From: an uncultured Lachnospiraceae bacterium
Lineage (GTDB): Bacteria > Bacillota > Clostridia > Lachnospirales > Lachnospiraceae
Length of the DNA: 59,885 nt
Assembly (NCBI GenBank): GCA_910585995.1
Contig: CAJUGG010000034.1
Coordinates: forward strand, 1-59,885
Reading direction: 5' to 3'
Shown: positions 1 to 8,745 of the stretch, piece after piece
Numbering within the stretch: the first letter of the stretch is position 1
Layout: each line of letters starts with the position of its first letter
Notes under the pieces: generated by a model
What the model saw: the letters and a program-made list of their open reading frames with translations, nothing else
What the model was told of the DNA's origin: nothing
Database searches by the model: none
Position numbers and translations under genes: made by a program

Positions 1-8
1 AACAATTA

Positions 9-37
9 TTGACAATGTTTTATTTTTCTTGTATGGT
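9..37 (+). promoter_or_regulatory. Likely sigma-A promoter of the IclR regulator gene
   Basis: TTGACA at 9-14 is followed after 17 bases by TATGGT at 32-37. It lies 34 bases before the IclR-family start codon. The -35 box is perfect and the -10 box is weaker. It is at the very edge of the window, so upstream operators cannot be seen. Confidence 0.55.
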
Positions 38-70
38 TTTTTTAAGATTATTTAAGAAAGGGGTCTTCCC

Positions 71-838
71 ATGTCAGATAATGAAAAAAATGAACGCTAT
101 ATCCTACATTCTGTTTCCACTGCTTTTTCCATATTGGATCTGTTTTTTGAACATGAAGAACTGTCTCCGGCGGAGGTTGCCCGCTGTATGGATATCAACC
201 GAAGCACCGCGTTTCGATTTCTGGTCACGATGGAACAGTCCGGATATCTAATCAAGACGGATAATGCAAAATATCACTTAGGCGTCAAGATCTCCTCTCT
301 TGGGCAGATCGCCCACAACCGTATGGAGCTTATTAGCCTCATCCATCCTTTTCTTGTGGACCTCTCGGAAAAGACCGGAGAATCCTCCCATCTGGCCATT
401 ATGGATGATGCCACTCATATTACTTTTATTGACAAATCCGTCGGCACGCTCTGGCTGACCATGGATGTTACAATTGGCTACAGCCAATATGCCCACCGAA
501 CCGCCACCGGAAAAGCAATCCTGGCTTACCAGTCGGATCAATTCATCAATCAATTCATACGTTCTGCAAGTTTTGAACCCTGTACGCCCACCTCCATCAA
601 AGACGCAGGAACCTTACTGCGGACACTGGATACGATACGTGAACAAGGATATGCAACGGATAATGAGGAGGTGGAAGCTGGTCTCTACTGCATCGCTGTT
701 CCTGTCTTGTCACGGGATTGTGCACCAATTGCATCCATCAGCCTCTCAGGTCCCACCACTCGTATGGTGATGCATCAGGATTCTCATCTTGCGCATCTAA
801 AAAATGCTGTGACACATATCGAACGACTGATTCGTTAA
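71..838 (+). CDS. IclR-family transcriptional regulator
   Basis: This 255-aa protein has the two-part IclR layout. Residues about 10-75 form a winged helix-turn-helix (the segment SPAEVARCMDINRSTAFRFL is the recognition region), and the remainder is an IclR effector-binding domain with the usual conserved stretch near YATDNEEVEAGLYCIAVPV. The start is ATG at 71, preceded by AAAGGGG seven bases upstream. IclR proteins sense small organic acids or aromatic compounds and bind short palindromes near their targets. The next gene on the same strand, a phosphotransacetylase-like enzyme, is the obvious candidate target, and a near-palindrome AAAACGTCGTTTT lies in front of it. The effector cannot be read from the sequence. 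The family call is firm; the target is inferred. Confidence 0.93.
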   Translation: MSDNEKNERYILHSVSTAFSILDLFFEHEELSPAEVARCMDINRSTAFRFLVTMEQSGYLIKTDNAKYHLGVKISSLGQIAHNRMELISLIHPFLVDLSEKTGESSHLAIMDDATHITFIDKSVGTLWLTMDVTIGYSQYAHRTATGKAILAYQSDQFINQFIRSASFEPCTPTSIKDAGTLLRTLDTIREQGYATDNEEVEAGLYCIAVPVLSRDCAPIASISLSGPTTRMVMHQDSHLAHLKNAVTHIERLIR

Positions 839-849
839 AATGACTTTAA

Positions 850-896
850 AAAAAGAAGGTGTCAGCCTAAGAACAGGTTGACACCTTCTTTTTTTT
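850..896 (+). terminator. Intrinsic terminator after the IclR gene
   Basis: A 12-bp perfect stem (853-864 with 879-890) is followed by a run of eight T on the + strand, and preceded by a run of A, so it could act in both directions. It separates the regulator from the downstream enzyme gene, so the two are probably transcribed separately. Confidence 0.9.
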
Positions 897-920
897 ATGT
901 TATATTTTGTTACATAATAC

Positions 921-933
921 AAAACGTCGTTTT
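921..933. promoter_or_regulatory. Candidate operator palindrome before the phosphotransacylase gene
   Basis: AAAACGTCGTTTT is a 13-base near-perfect palindrome with a single central base, 41 bases before the start of the next gene, in an AT-rich stretch. It has the size and symmetry of an IclR-type site. No second copy was found in the window, so the assignment is only positional. Confidence 0.3.
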
Positions 934-974
934 TATATACAAAACATTTCAAAAATAAACTTAAGGAGTCTGTG

Positions 975-1871
975 ATGTATTATAATTTTAATGAAATGTT
1001 AAATGCGATTCGAACAAAAACGGATAAAAAGATTGTCGCTGTTGCAGCCGCACATGACCATGAGGTGTTAGAATGTGCTACAGCAGCCAGAAAAGAACAG
1101 ATTGCTGATTTTATCTTGATTGGAAATACAGAAAAGATCAAAGAGATCCTTATATCGTTAGAGGAAGATCCAGATACCTGGACTATGATCGAAGAAACCG
1201 ATGATGCAAAAGCTGCTCTCAAAGCCGTCGAACTCGCTTCTGAAAAAAAAGCCGATGCTCTGATGAAAGGACTTCTGCATACTTCTCTTTTTCTTCGGGC
1301 ACTTTTTCACAAAGAATATGGTCTTGTACCGCCAAAGGCACTGGTAAGCCAAGTAACTGTCGCTGAATATACCACTCAGCATCGTCTGGTACTGCTTACG
1401 GACTGCGCCGTTAATGTCACACCAAACTACGCAGAAAAAGTACAGATCTTAAATAACGCCGTATCATTGGCTCACCGTCTAGGTATGGACTGCCCAAAGG
1501 TAGCTTGTATCACTCCTGTAGAAGTGATCAATGAGAAGATGCCTGAGACCATCGATGCTGCCATGTTAAGCAAAGCCAATGAGCGAGGGCAGATCAAAGG
1601 CTGTCTAGTCGATGGACCACTGGCTCTGGACAATGCACTCTGCGCGGAAGCCGCCAAAGCAAAATCCATCCAAAGCCCAGTGGCCGGATATGCGGATATC
1701 CTGCTGATGCCAAATCTGTGCACTGGCAATGCAATGGATAAATCTCTCCGCTATTTTGCAGAATTAAAGACCGGCAGTGCTGTGATCGGCGCCAACGTCC
1801 CCATAATCATGACTTCCCGTTCTGATTCTGCACAAAATAAGCTTCATGCGATTGCATTAAGTGTTTTATAA
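975..1871 (+). CDS. Phosphate acetyl/butyryltransferase family enzyme (Ptb-like)
   Basis: The 298-aa product belongs to the phosphate acetyl/butaryl transferase family, which moves an acyl group between CoA and phosphate. The length matches phosphate butyryltransferases (about 300 aa) rather than the longer Pta type. Family signatures include KADALMKGLLHTSLFLRA near residue 95, LTDCAVNVTPNYAEKVQILN near 140, and the glycine-rich C-terminal region that contains GSAVIGANVPIIMTSRSDS. AAGGAG at 963-968 lies six bases before ATG 975; an in-frame GTG at 972 is the alternative start. No butyrate kinase gene follows, so it may serve another acyl-CoA route or an enzyme encoded elsewhere. A downstream 260-bp stretch holds only a pseudogene on the other strand. 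Family call firm, substrate unknown. Confidence 0.85.
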   Translation: MYYNFNEMLNAIRTKTDKKIVAVAAAHDHEVLECATAARKEQIADFILIGNTEKIKEILISLEEDPDTWTMIEETDDAKAALKAVELASEKKADALMKGLLHTSLFLRALFHKEYGLVPPKALVSQVTVAEYTTQHRLVLLTDCAVNVTPNYAEKVQILNNAVSLAHRLGMDCPKVACITPVEVINEKMPETIDAAMLSKANERGQIKGCLVDGPLALDNALCAEAAKAKSIQSPVAGYADILLMPNLCTGNAMDKSLRYFAELKTGSAVIGANVPIIMTSRSDSAQNKLHAIALSVL

Positions 1872-1894
1872 TCGTATTTTCTTCTGTTACCTAT

Positions 1895-2116
1895 TTACCC
1901 CTCGCTCTGCTTCAGCTCTGACCATTTTTTTACAATCTCGTCTACATCTGCCTTCGCAGTCTCATATTTGGAAAGATCCCGAAGGATGGCTGAGGGGTGG
2001 TAGAGACCCGACCAATGATCTCTTCGCCCCATCACCGACTGGCATCTGCTCTAACTCAGCGGACAATGAGTACGGACTGCCACATGTTGTTCAATATCTT
2101 TCCATGTATACTGAAT
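1895..2116 (-). pseudogene. Decayed family-4 uracil-DNA glycosylase remnant
   Basis: One reading frame on the - strand shows the two ends of a family-4 uracil-DNA glycosylase and nothing between. The beginning reads TWKDIEQHV...HCPLS then an amber codon, then SRCQSVMGR, matching the N-terminal cysteine region of these enzymes. It passes directly into GLYHPSAILRDLSK, the C-terminal motif, and ends at TAA. A normal protein is about 190-200 aa; here only about 73 codons remain. Three lesions agree on loss of function: the start codon position is ATT, one iron-sulfur cysteine position appears as Arg, and there is an in-frame TAG where Gln would fit. A ribosome binding site AAAGGAG remains 18 bases after the treC stop, showing it was once the third gene of that operon. 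Identification is from recalled family motifs. Confidence 0.7.
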
Positions 2117-2134
2117 ACGTTCTCCTTTGTAAAA

Positions 2135-3550
2135 CTACTCCAAGATCTTTTCAAGCGCCACAAACGCATATGGTTTCAGCATACACATCTCTTCTTCGCC
2201 CAAAATAGGATACGTCTCGTCTGGCAGGGTATCATTGTTCAGCACTACTTTATAGTCTCTCCACTGTCCGGCTGCTTTGATTGGCTGTTCTTTATGATCC
2301 AGATTGCAGAATACCACGATCTTGTGTTCTCCCAACACTCTCTGGTACGCCAGCACTTTGTCTGTTCCTGTCTCCAAAAAGGAGATCTCTCCTTTTGCAA
2401 TCACCGGATATTTTTTTCTCATGGCAATCAGCTTTTTATAAAAAGCAAGGATGGAATCATCGTCTTTTTGTTGTGCTTCTACAGTGATGTCTTCTCTAAA
2501 TTCGGCAGACATGGGAAGCCATGGCTCCGTATCCGAAAAACCGCCATATGTTTCTTTCGTCCACTGCATAGGCGTACGGCTGTTATCACGGGATCTGGCT
2601 GCTAAAGTCTCAAGTGCTTCTTGTTCTGTCTTTCCCTTCTCCAGCAAGATCTGATAATAGTTCAGGCTTTCCACATCCCGGTACTGTGCTATGGAAGAAT
2701 AATGCGCATTCAGCATCCCAATCTCTTCTCCCTGATAAATATAGGGTGTCCCGCGCATAAGATGAATCATGCCTGCCAGCATCTTTGCTGACTCTTTCCA
2801 GTAAGCCTTTTCATCTCCTAACCTGCTCACAATACGCGGCTGGTCATGATTGCACCAAAACAGTGCATTCCAGCCTTCTCCTTTTTGCATCTTTATCTGC
2901 CAAGTGATAAAAAGTTCCTTTAGCTTCTTATAATCCGTTGGCATAAGCGCCCATTTGTCCCCGTCTTTATAGTCTGTCTTCAGATGGTAAAAGTTAAAGC
3001 ACATAGACAGTTCCTTTTCTCTGGGTGCAGAATACCGGATACAATGCTTCAAAGAGGTAGAAGACATCTCTCCGACCGTCACACAGTTTTCAATGCCTGC
3101 GTCTCTTACCAGCTCTTTGAGATACTCATGGATATGGGGTCCGTCACTGTAAAATCTCCTGCCGTCCCCCTCCAGATCATCTTCCATCTGCTCTGGCTTG
3201 GAGACCAGATTAATCACATCAAACCGAAATGCCCGTATGCCTTTTTCTTTCCAGAACCGGAGGATCTCTTTTAGTTCTTCCCGGACTTCCTGATTATCCC
3301 AGTTCAGATCGGCCTGCGTCACATCGAATAAGCGAAGATACCATTTTTTTAACTCTGGTACATATTCCCAAGCAGAACCGCCAAATTTTGATTTCCAGTT
3401 TGTGGGTGCGTAATCTAATGTACCTTCTTTAAAAATATAATATTTTTGATATTTTTCATCGCCTGCCAGGGCTTTCTGAAACCACCTATGCTGTGTGGAG
3501 GTATGATTAAATACCATATCAAGCATCAGCCCGATCCCTGCCCCTGACAA
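2135..3550 (-). pseudogene. treC: Trehalose-6-phosphate hydrolase gene, 5' truncated
   Basis: This frame encodes about 468 residues of a family GH13 trehalose-6-phosphate hydrolase, which splits imported trehalose-6-phosphate into glucose and glucose-6-phosphate. Homology begins abruptly at GLMLDMVFNHTST, the first conserved region, and includes the nucleophile region AFRFDVINLV and the acid/base region VGEMSST, then runs to a normal C-terminus. Family members are about 550 aa, so roughly the first 90 residues, including the first strands of the TIM barrel, are absent. The missing part coincides with the truncation point of the trehalose PTS gene immediately upstream, as expected for a single deletion joining the two. 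There is no ribosome binding site at the new 5' end. An assembly error would give the same picture. Confidence 0.85.
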
Positions 3551-4239
3551 CCAATCATATTGACCTCAAAGCCGCCAAAATTCCACTTTGGAATATCTGC
3601 TGCTGCTGTCCCTGCAACCACATACGCATGCAAGAGCTGCCCGGATACCAACGTCAGACCAAGTACAATACCCAGCATCTGCGTCGTCCCCATCTTCTTA
3701 GTCACAGACCAGCAGATTCCGACCGGAAGCATATGGAACACTGCTTCTCCAATCAGCCACAAAAAGCTGTCAATCCCTGCCCAAAACTGACTGATGTCGC
3801 ATAAAGTCTTTGTACCATTTTCAAATAAATAGATACTGTCAATACAATTTCGGAAGCCAAGAATCAGACCGCCCGTAATAATCGCCGGGATCAGCGGTGC
3901 GAAGATCTCTGCCAGTGCTGTGATCATTCTTTGCAGCACATTCTGATTTTTCTTTGCTGCCTGTTTTACCGCATCCTTAGATACCCCTTCGATTCCTGCT
4001 TCCTTGACAAAGTCATTGTAAAAATCCGCCACTGTATTCCCGATAATCACCTGAAACTGGCCCGACTGGGTAAAACTCCCTTTTACAACCTTCATTGCCT
4101 CAATCGCTTTTACATCTGCTTTTCCAGGATCTGCCAAGGCAAACCGCATTCTTGTCATGCAATGCGAGACGGCAGCAATGTTCTCTTTTCCACCTACAAG
4201 ACGCAGCAACTGTTTTGCATCTTCTGTATATCTTCCCAT
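3526..4239 (-). pseudogene. treP: Trehalose PTS EIIBC gene, 3' truncated
   Basis: The frame starts with a good site (GGAGG nine bases before ATG at 4239) and encodes a PTS EIIB domain with the phosphorylatable cysteine in AAVSHCMTRMRFAL, followed by the first membrane segments of EIIC (LIPAIITGGLILGFRN and others). At residue about 230, within FEVNMIG, homology ends and eight foreign residues lead to a TGA. A complete trehalose EIIBC is about 470 aa, so half of the transport domain is gone. The break coincides with the 5' break of the trehalose-6-phosphate hydrolase gene, with the two frames overlapping by 25 bases. The truncated protein could not transport sugar. The intact promoter and operators upstream suggest that the deletion is recent. 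Confidence 0.88.
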
Positions 4240-4265
4240 TCTTTGATTCCTCCATTTCTTTTTAT

Positions 4266-4279
4266 CTTGTTTAAACAAG
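4266..4279. promoter_or_regulatory. Palindromic operator 1 of the tre operon
   Basis: CTTGTTTAAACAAG is a perfect 14-base palindrome just downstream of the tre promoter -10 box. Its symmetry and place fit a GntR-type trehalose repressor (TreR). No treR gene is in the window. Confidence 0.65.
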
Positions 4280-4293
4280 TATTCTTTTATTAT

Positions 4294-4322
4294 GTTATAC
4301 CAAACTTGTTTGAATATGTCAA
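4294..4322 (-). promoter_or_regulatory. Sigma-A promoter of the decayed tre operon
   Basis: On the - strand TTGACA (4317-4322) and TATAAC (4294-4299) are 17 bases apart, close to consensus. Another CTTGTTTG-type half-operator lies inside the spacer. The promoter is flanked by two palindromic operators, so repressor binding would block RNA polymerase directly. Confidence 0.8.
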
Positions 4323-4335
4323 CACCTTTTTTAAA

Positions 4336-4349
4336 TTTGTTTAAACAAG
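4336..4349. promoter_or_regulatory. Palindromic operator 2 of the tre operon
   Basis: TTTGTTTAAACAAG differs by one base from operator 1 and lies 70 bp upstream of it, on the other side of the promoter. The 70-bp distance is close to seven helical turns and would allow a looped repressor complex. Confidence 0.6.
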
Positions 4350-4351
4350 AT

Positions 4352-4400
4352 AAGGGCTGCTGTCCCAGCAGATCTTTCATCTGCCGGAACAACAGCCCTT
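4352..4400 (-). terminator. Stem-loop terminator after the Ldh-family gene
   Basis: A long imperfect stem of about 22 bp (AAGGGCTG...CAGCCCTT ends) with a loop GAAAG lies 14 bases after the stop of the Ldh-family gene and is followed on the - strand by ATCTTGTTT. The T run is short, so strength is uncertain. It also insulates the tre promoter. Confidence 0.6.
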
Positions 4401-4413
4401 TATGATTATTATT

Positions 4414-5535
4414 TTAATAAATACTTTGATAATCTGCCTCTCCCAAAGACAATTCTCCAAAATATTTCTCAAAATCCATTCCCAGATATTCGCTCATCTG
4501 TTTCATTTCCAGAATCGTCTTGACATCAATAGCGACCCCTTCCGCCTGCACGCGCTCCATCGCAAAGATCTCTTTTTCTCCATGGGTGTAGATCCTCTCT
4601 CTTCCGTCTGCTTTGGGAGCTTCCCGCAGTTCCTGAAGAAACACTGAAAAATGCTCCTCAATCTTCTCAGGTACTCCAAATACGGCCGGATCGATGGCTA
4701 TAAAGCCATGACAGGTTCCTCCTTTGCCATCTGTATGTGTATGGTTGGAGGTCAGACCCAGCGATAAAATAGAAGTAAAGATCTCACAGATCATGCCGTA
4801 TCCATATCCTTTATGGCTGCCTGTAACTTCCTCATTCTTTCCCAAAGGCATGATGCCGCCGCCTGCTTTGTTGACGATATTCTGTAATACATCATCTGCA
4901 TCGTTAGACGGATTTCCATTCTTGTCAAGTGCCCAGCCATCCGGCAATGGTTTTTCTGCTTTGCGATACATCTCTAGCTTTCCTCTGGTAACTACGGTAG
5001 TAGAGGCATCAAAGAAGAAGGGATATGGTTTAGCAGGCACAGCAATCGCGATAGGATTGCTGCCCAGCATAGCCATCTTTGCATTGGTCGGCACCATAAT
5101 CGCTTCCGAATTGGTAAAGGACATACCAATCAATCCCGCATCACATGCCATTTTCGCATAATAACCTGCGATCCCATAATGGTTGGAATTGCGTACTGTC
5201 ACAATAGCCATGCCACTCTTTTTTGCTTTCTCGATTGCAGTCTGCATTGCCTGATGCCCGATCAACTGGCCCATCCCATCATGCCCGTCGATCACAGCCG
5301 AGACCGGCGTCTGGAATACGACCTCAGGAACAGCATCCACTTTGATCATCCCTTTTTCTATTCCCTTGTGATAGCGCGTTAATCTCTGCATCCCATGAGA
5401 CTCAATCCCATACTGATCTGACATCAGCAGTACATCCGTGATAATAGAACTCTCTTCTTTTGAAAAACCGAACTTTTGGAATGCATCCTTACAAAAGTTC
5501 TCTAATACTTCAACACTAAAATATAAATGTGACAT
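4414..5535 (-). CDS. Ldh_2-family NAD(P)-dependent oxidoreductase
   Basis: The 373-aa product belongs to the malate/L-lactate dehydrogenase family 2 (ldh_2, COG2055), which oxidises 2-hydroxy acids or related compounds such as ureidoglycolate with NAD(P). Typical features are QYGIESHGMQRLTRY near residue 45, the active-site region TVRNSNHYGIAGYYA near 115, and GSNPIAIAVPA near 155. The chosen start, ATG 5535, has GGAGG nine bases upstream; an in-frame GTG at 5541 is too close to that site. It stands alone between a terminator and a subtilase gene and has its own promoter. The substrate cannot be told from sequence. Confidence 0.85.
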   Translation of the reverse strand: MSHLYFSVEVLENFCKDAFQKFGFSKEESSIITDVLLMSDQYGIESHGMQRLTRYHKGIEKGMIKVDAVPEVVFQTPVSAVIDGHDGMGQLIGHQAMQTAIEKAKKSGMAIVTVRNSNHYGIAGYYAKMACDAGLIGMSFTNSEAIMVPTNAKMAMLGSNPIAIAVPAKPYPFFFDASTTVVTRGKLEMYRKAEKPLPDGWALDKNGNPSNDADDVLQNIVNKAGGGIMPLGKNEEVTGSHKGYGYGMICEIFTSILSLGLTSNHTHTDGKGGTCHGFIAIDPAVFGVPEKIEEHFSVFLQELREAPKADGRERIYTHGEKEIFAMERVQAEGVAIDVKTILEMKQMSEYLGMDFEKYFGELSLGEADYQSIY

Positions 5536-5564
5536 GCTCACTCTCCTCCAAAGTTTATTTAATT

Positions 5565-5592
5565 ATTATATCACACCCTTTCGCATTCCGCA
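5565..5592 (-). promoter_or_regulatory. Extended -10 promoter of the Ldh-family gene
   Basis: TGATATAAT on the - strand (5565-5573) is a consensus -10 box with the TGn extension. The -35 box is poor (TGCGGA at 5587-5592). About 25 bp further upstream, at 5616-5632, TACAA and TTGTA arms are separated by seven bases and may be an operator. Confidence 0.5.
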
Positions 5593-5645
5593 TATTTTAT
5601 TTGTTATTTTATTGGTACAACGTACGATTGTAAATCTATTCTATT

Positions 5646-7337
5646 TTACCCCGGCAGACTATCCCTCACACATAGCGCTCCCCAACCGACCTGATTATTC
5701 GGATACACGCCAAACCCCGGCAGCGGCCTCGCTCCTCTTTGCAGATATGCCTTCACCTTCTCCCCATACAAAAACAAGTCATTTTCATCGGTGATCCCCC
5801 ACTGCATCAAGAGGGCAGCAGCTCCTGTGACGAAGGGGGTGGCGAACGAGGTGCCGGTCTGGCTTAGGTAGCGGTTGTCGGGGGCGGCAGTCTCGATGTC
5901 TACGCCGGGGGCGACTAAGGTGGGCTTTCTCTGATTCCCTTCTTCTGCTCCTCTTCCTGAAAAATCAGCATAGGCGTCAGTGGAGGTGTTGTAGGCTCCT
6001 ACGGTGATGACTCCGGAAGCTGTGGAGGGGATCGTCAGGGTATCGCTCTCTCTGGGGCGTAAAAATCTGGTAGCGCCGCCGATGGCTGCACTACTTGGGA
6101 ACCACATGCGGTAGGTTCCGTCTACAATTTTTTTAGGAACCAAACGTATGTTCCAGATTCCAGAATCAATATAGTCACTCATGGGAATAAAGTCTACATA
6201 GATTTCCTGCTCGACACTGTAGGGGCTGGGTTCTCCATAGTAGACCAGCAGTTCTGTCCTTCCGGCTTGATAGCGCTGGGTGGCCGGACGTTCATAAAAG
6301 GGTCCCAGGATCGTCCCATTGGGGTGAATCAGATAGATATCAAAGGTATCCGTATAATTTTTCCAGATTTGCAGATTTAAAGAAGGTTCGTAGGAGCCAA
6401 CCGCAAATTCCACATTTTGCATCTCTAATTCAGACAATCTCCCGCCCACATGGCCGGCGGCAGCTCCTTCATTGCCGCTCCCAACACAGATCACAGATTT
6501 CCACCAGTTGCTGATGTCATTGATATACGTCTCTAAAAGGCTTGTTCCCGTGTGAGAACCATAAGTATTGCCGAAGCTGATGTTGACAGCTACCGGCATA
6601 CGGTATTCCAATGCTTTTCGCACCACATAGTCCAGACCCATCATAAGTTCTGTAGTCCTTGGAAACCCATCTGCCTTAGGAGTGCCCAGACGAACGACCA
6701 GTATTTCACTTTCATAAGCAACACCGTCATTTCCTGCCGCAATAGCCAGAACACCAGTTCCATGTCCGCTGACATCGCGGCTAATCGGCGGGGCACCCGG
6801 TTCAGAAAGCGCCTGATTGATCTGTTCTTGTGTAAACTCAGTTCCAATCTGATAGCCCTCTGGAGGATTTCCGGCGAGGGTCTGATCCCACAAAGCGCGG
6901 ATTCTTGTCGTGCCATCCATATGGAGAAATTCCGGGTGCCGATAATCTGCACCCGAATCCAGCACCGCAACCAATATCCCACGTCCGGTCAGGTTAAGAG
7001 GCGGTCTCTGTACGGACGTCATACAGGAAGCTCTCTTTCCATCCGCACGCGCAAAAAAAAGCCTTTTCGGCTTTTCGATATATTCGATCTCCGGAATCTC
7101 TGCCAACCACTCAATTCGCGATTCTGGTACTGTCAAGATCGCATATTCATTTAAAAGTTCTGTTACAAGGATTCCCTCAGAAGCAAGTCTTTCTAAATCC
7201 CCAGTATATTTGACAATCACTTCCCATGTCCGGTCTTCCCGGTTGTAGCCCACGTCTAAAGACGCCGATTTCTCCCGTTCTCTCTGCGTTGCCTCCAGTG
7301 CCAGATTTAATTGATTCTCAATCTTTTGATCATTCAT
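5646..7337 (-). CDS. Subtilisin-like S8 serine protease, Csp-like
   Basis: The 563-aa protein has an N-terminal prodomain-like part (residues 1-100), then a subtilase catalytic domain with Asp about 127 (AVLDSGADYRHPEF), His about 192 (GHGTGVLAIAAGN) and Ser about 497 (GTSFATPFVTGAAAL), all three present. Between His and Ser is the long insert seen in clostridial Csp germination proteases, which carries a jelly-roll domain. There is no signal peptide, as in Csp proteins, which are packaged in the spore cortex region and activate the cortex hydrolase SleC. The start ATG 7337 has GGAAAGG six bases upstream. A TTG further upstream in frame lacks spacing. A role in germination is a family inference and fits the spore protein gene elsewhere in the window. 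Confidence 0.85.
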   Translation of the reverse strand: MNDQKIENQLNLALEATQREREKSASLDVGYNREDRTWEVIVKYTGDLERLASEGILVTELLNEYAILTVPESRIEWLAEIPEIEYIEKPKRLFFARADGKRASCMTSVQRPPLNLTGRGILVAVLDSGADYRHPEFLHMDGTTRIRALWDQTLAGNPPEGYQIGTEFTQEQINQALSEPGAPPISRDVSGHGTGVLAIAAGNDGVAYESEILVVRLGTPKADGFPRTTELMMGLDYVVRKALEYRMPVAVNISFGNTYGSHTGTSLLETYINDISNWWKSVICVGSGNEGAAAGHVGGRLSELEMQNVEFAVGSYEPSLNLQIWKNYTDTFDIYLIHPNGTILGPFYERPATQRYQAGRTELLVYYGEPSPYSVEQEIYVDFIPMSDYIDSGIWNIRLVPKKIVDGTYRMWFPSSAAIGGATRFLRPRESDTLTIPSTASGVITVGAYNTSTDAYADFSGRGAEEGNQRKPTLVAPGVDIETAAPDNRYLSQTGTSFATPFVTGAAALLMQWGITDENDLFLYGEKVKAYLQRGARPLPGFGVYPNNQVGWGALCVRDSLPG

Positions 7338-7584
7338 ATGATGCCTTTCCAAAATAGATCATTCTACACTATCTTATGTTGGTAATGCTATTAAATTCTG
7401 ACCGATTTTTCCAAGGAATGATTCTAAGGTTTATGGACACCCAGGTTAGTCACGGTTTCTTTATTTCCATCCTGATACATGCTGCCGGATGGGGCATTTG
7501 CTTTGTCGCAGCACGATCCATGACTGCCTGAGCGTCCATCTCTTTCCTCTCAGGTTTTGATTGAGCAGTTCTGTCCTATGTCTC

Positions 7585-8715
7585 TTACATCGCCCTCCTA
7601 TAGATCTCTGCAATCTGCTCCTGGGAAAATACGACCGGGTTGTTGGCAATGCTTGCGGCGGAGACTTTCATACAGTTCTCTGCCATCCAGGGGATGTCAG
7701 ATTCTTTTAGTCCAAGCTGTGACAGCGAGAAGGACAGGTCAAGGCGCTGCAAGAGTGTGCGGATCAGCTCTGGAAGCTCTTCTGCCTTGCTGCCTCCAAA
7801 GATCCTGGCGATCTTAGCATATTTATCAGGCTGGCCCTTAATGGATGCTTCTAGAACTGCTGGCGTCAGTGCTGCCAGACCATGACCGTGTACGATATCT
7901 TTAAGGCCGCTTGCCGGATGTTCCATACCGTGGGATAGGGTCACTCCGGCGGTGTTGATGGCCATACCGCCGATGGTGCTGGCAAGTGTAATCTTTTCCC
8001 AGGTATCCTGGTCGCTTGCCCCCTGATACAGTTTTACCAAATTGGCTGAGATCAACTCCATCGCATACAGGCAGAGGGCATCGGTGAAAGGCTGCGCAAT
8101 CTTAGATGTATAGGCCTCCATACAGTGACAAAGGGCATCAAAGCCTACGGATGCCAGTACCTTCTTGGGCATGGTCATCATACATTCAGGGTCTACGAGC
8201 GAAACCTTTGCAACAATCGCGTTACATCGAAGTGATTTTTTATCTCCGTTTTCAGGGTTTGTCAGCACAGCAAATCCATTTCCTTCGGAGCCGGTGCCGC
8301 AAGTTGTGGGGATCAGTACAATCGGAAGCGCCTGATCGCTGGTGTCTCTTCCATAGATATAGTCGTTGATGTCGCCATCGTTAACAGCCAAAAATGCGAT
8401 CGCTTTTGCGCAGTCCATAATGCTTCCGCCGCCGATGGCAATGACGACTTCGCAGTGATGTTCTCTGGCATATGCAGCGCCTTCCATAGCGGTTGTAGTC
8501 AGCGGATTCTGGGTCACTTTATCAAACAGGCAATGGCTGATCCCTGCTTTCTCAAGACTTTGCGACACTTTATCATACAGTCCTGAACGTTTGGCGCTGT
8601 TTTTGCCTGTGACGATCAGTGCTTTCTTTCCATAGGGTGCCGTCAATACTCCAACTTCTGCTACTTTTTTACATCCAAATACAATCTGTACAGGTAAATA
8701 ATACTGAAATTCCAT
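7585..8715 (-). CDS. Iron-containing alcohol dehydrogenase
   Basis: The 376-aa protein is a group III iron-dependent alcohol dehydrogenase. It has the nucleotide-binding GGGSIMDCAKAIAF near residue 95, the conserved PTTCGTGSE near 140, and the metal-ligand histidines in SHGMEHPASG and DIVHGHGLAALTP near 260-275. The start ATG 8715 has GGAGG five bases upstream. It is 30 bp behind a class III aminotransferase gene on the same strand, so it probably reduces the semialdehyde made by that enzyme to a hydroxy acid, as 4-hydroxybutyrate dehydrogenases do. That pathway link is inferred from neighbours, not from a specific residue. Confidence 0.85.
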   Translation of the reverse strand: MEFQYYLPVQIVFGCKKVAEVGVLTAPYGKKALIVTGKNSAKRSGLYDKVSQSLEKAGISHCLFDKVTQNPLTTTAMEGAAYAREHHCEVVIAIGGGSIMDCAKAIAFLAVNDGDINDYIYGRDTSDQALPIVLIPTTCGTGSEGNGFAVLTNPENGDKKSLRCNAIVAKVSLVDPECMMTMPKKVLASVGFDALCHCMEAYTSKIAQPFTDALCLYAMELISANLVKLYQGASDQDTWEKITLASTIGGMAINTAGVTLSHGMEHPASGLKDIVHGHGLAALTPAVLEASIKGQPDKYAKIARIFGGSKAEELPELIRTLLQRLDLSFSLSQLGLKESDIPWMAENCMKVSAASIANNPVVFSQEQIAEIYRRAM

Positions 8716-8745
8716 CTTTTCCTCCATACAGCAGTCAATGATCAC

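Noticed and set aside
2135..3550. The hydrolase frame as an intact oligo-1,6-glucosidase with an alternative start.
   Set aside because: The first barrel strands are missing, there is no ribosome binding site at the 5' end, and the truncated transporter gene abuts exactly there.
7450..7539. Possible 29-aa peptide on the - strand behind the iron alcohol dehydrogenase gene, with GAGAGGAAAGAG before its ATG.
   Set aside because: No hydrophobic segment, no family resemblance and no promoter; it is more simply part of the 232-bp non-coding gap between the dehydrogenase and the subtilase.
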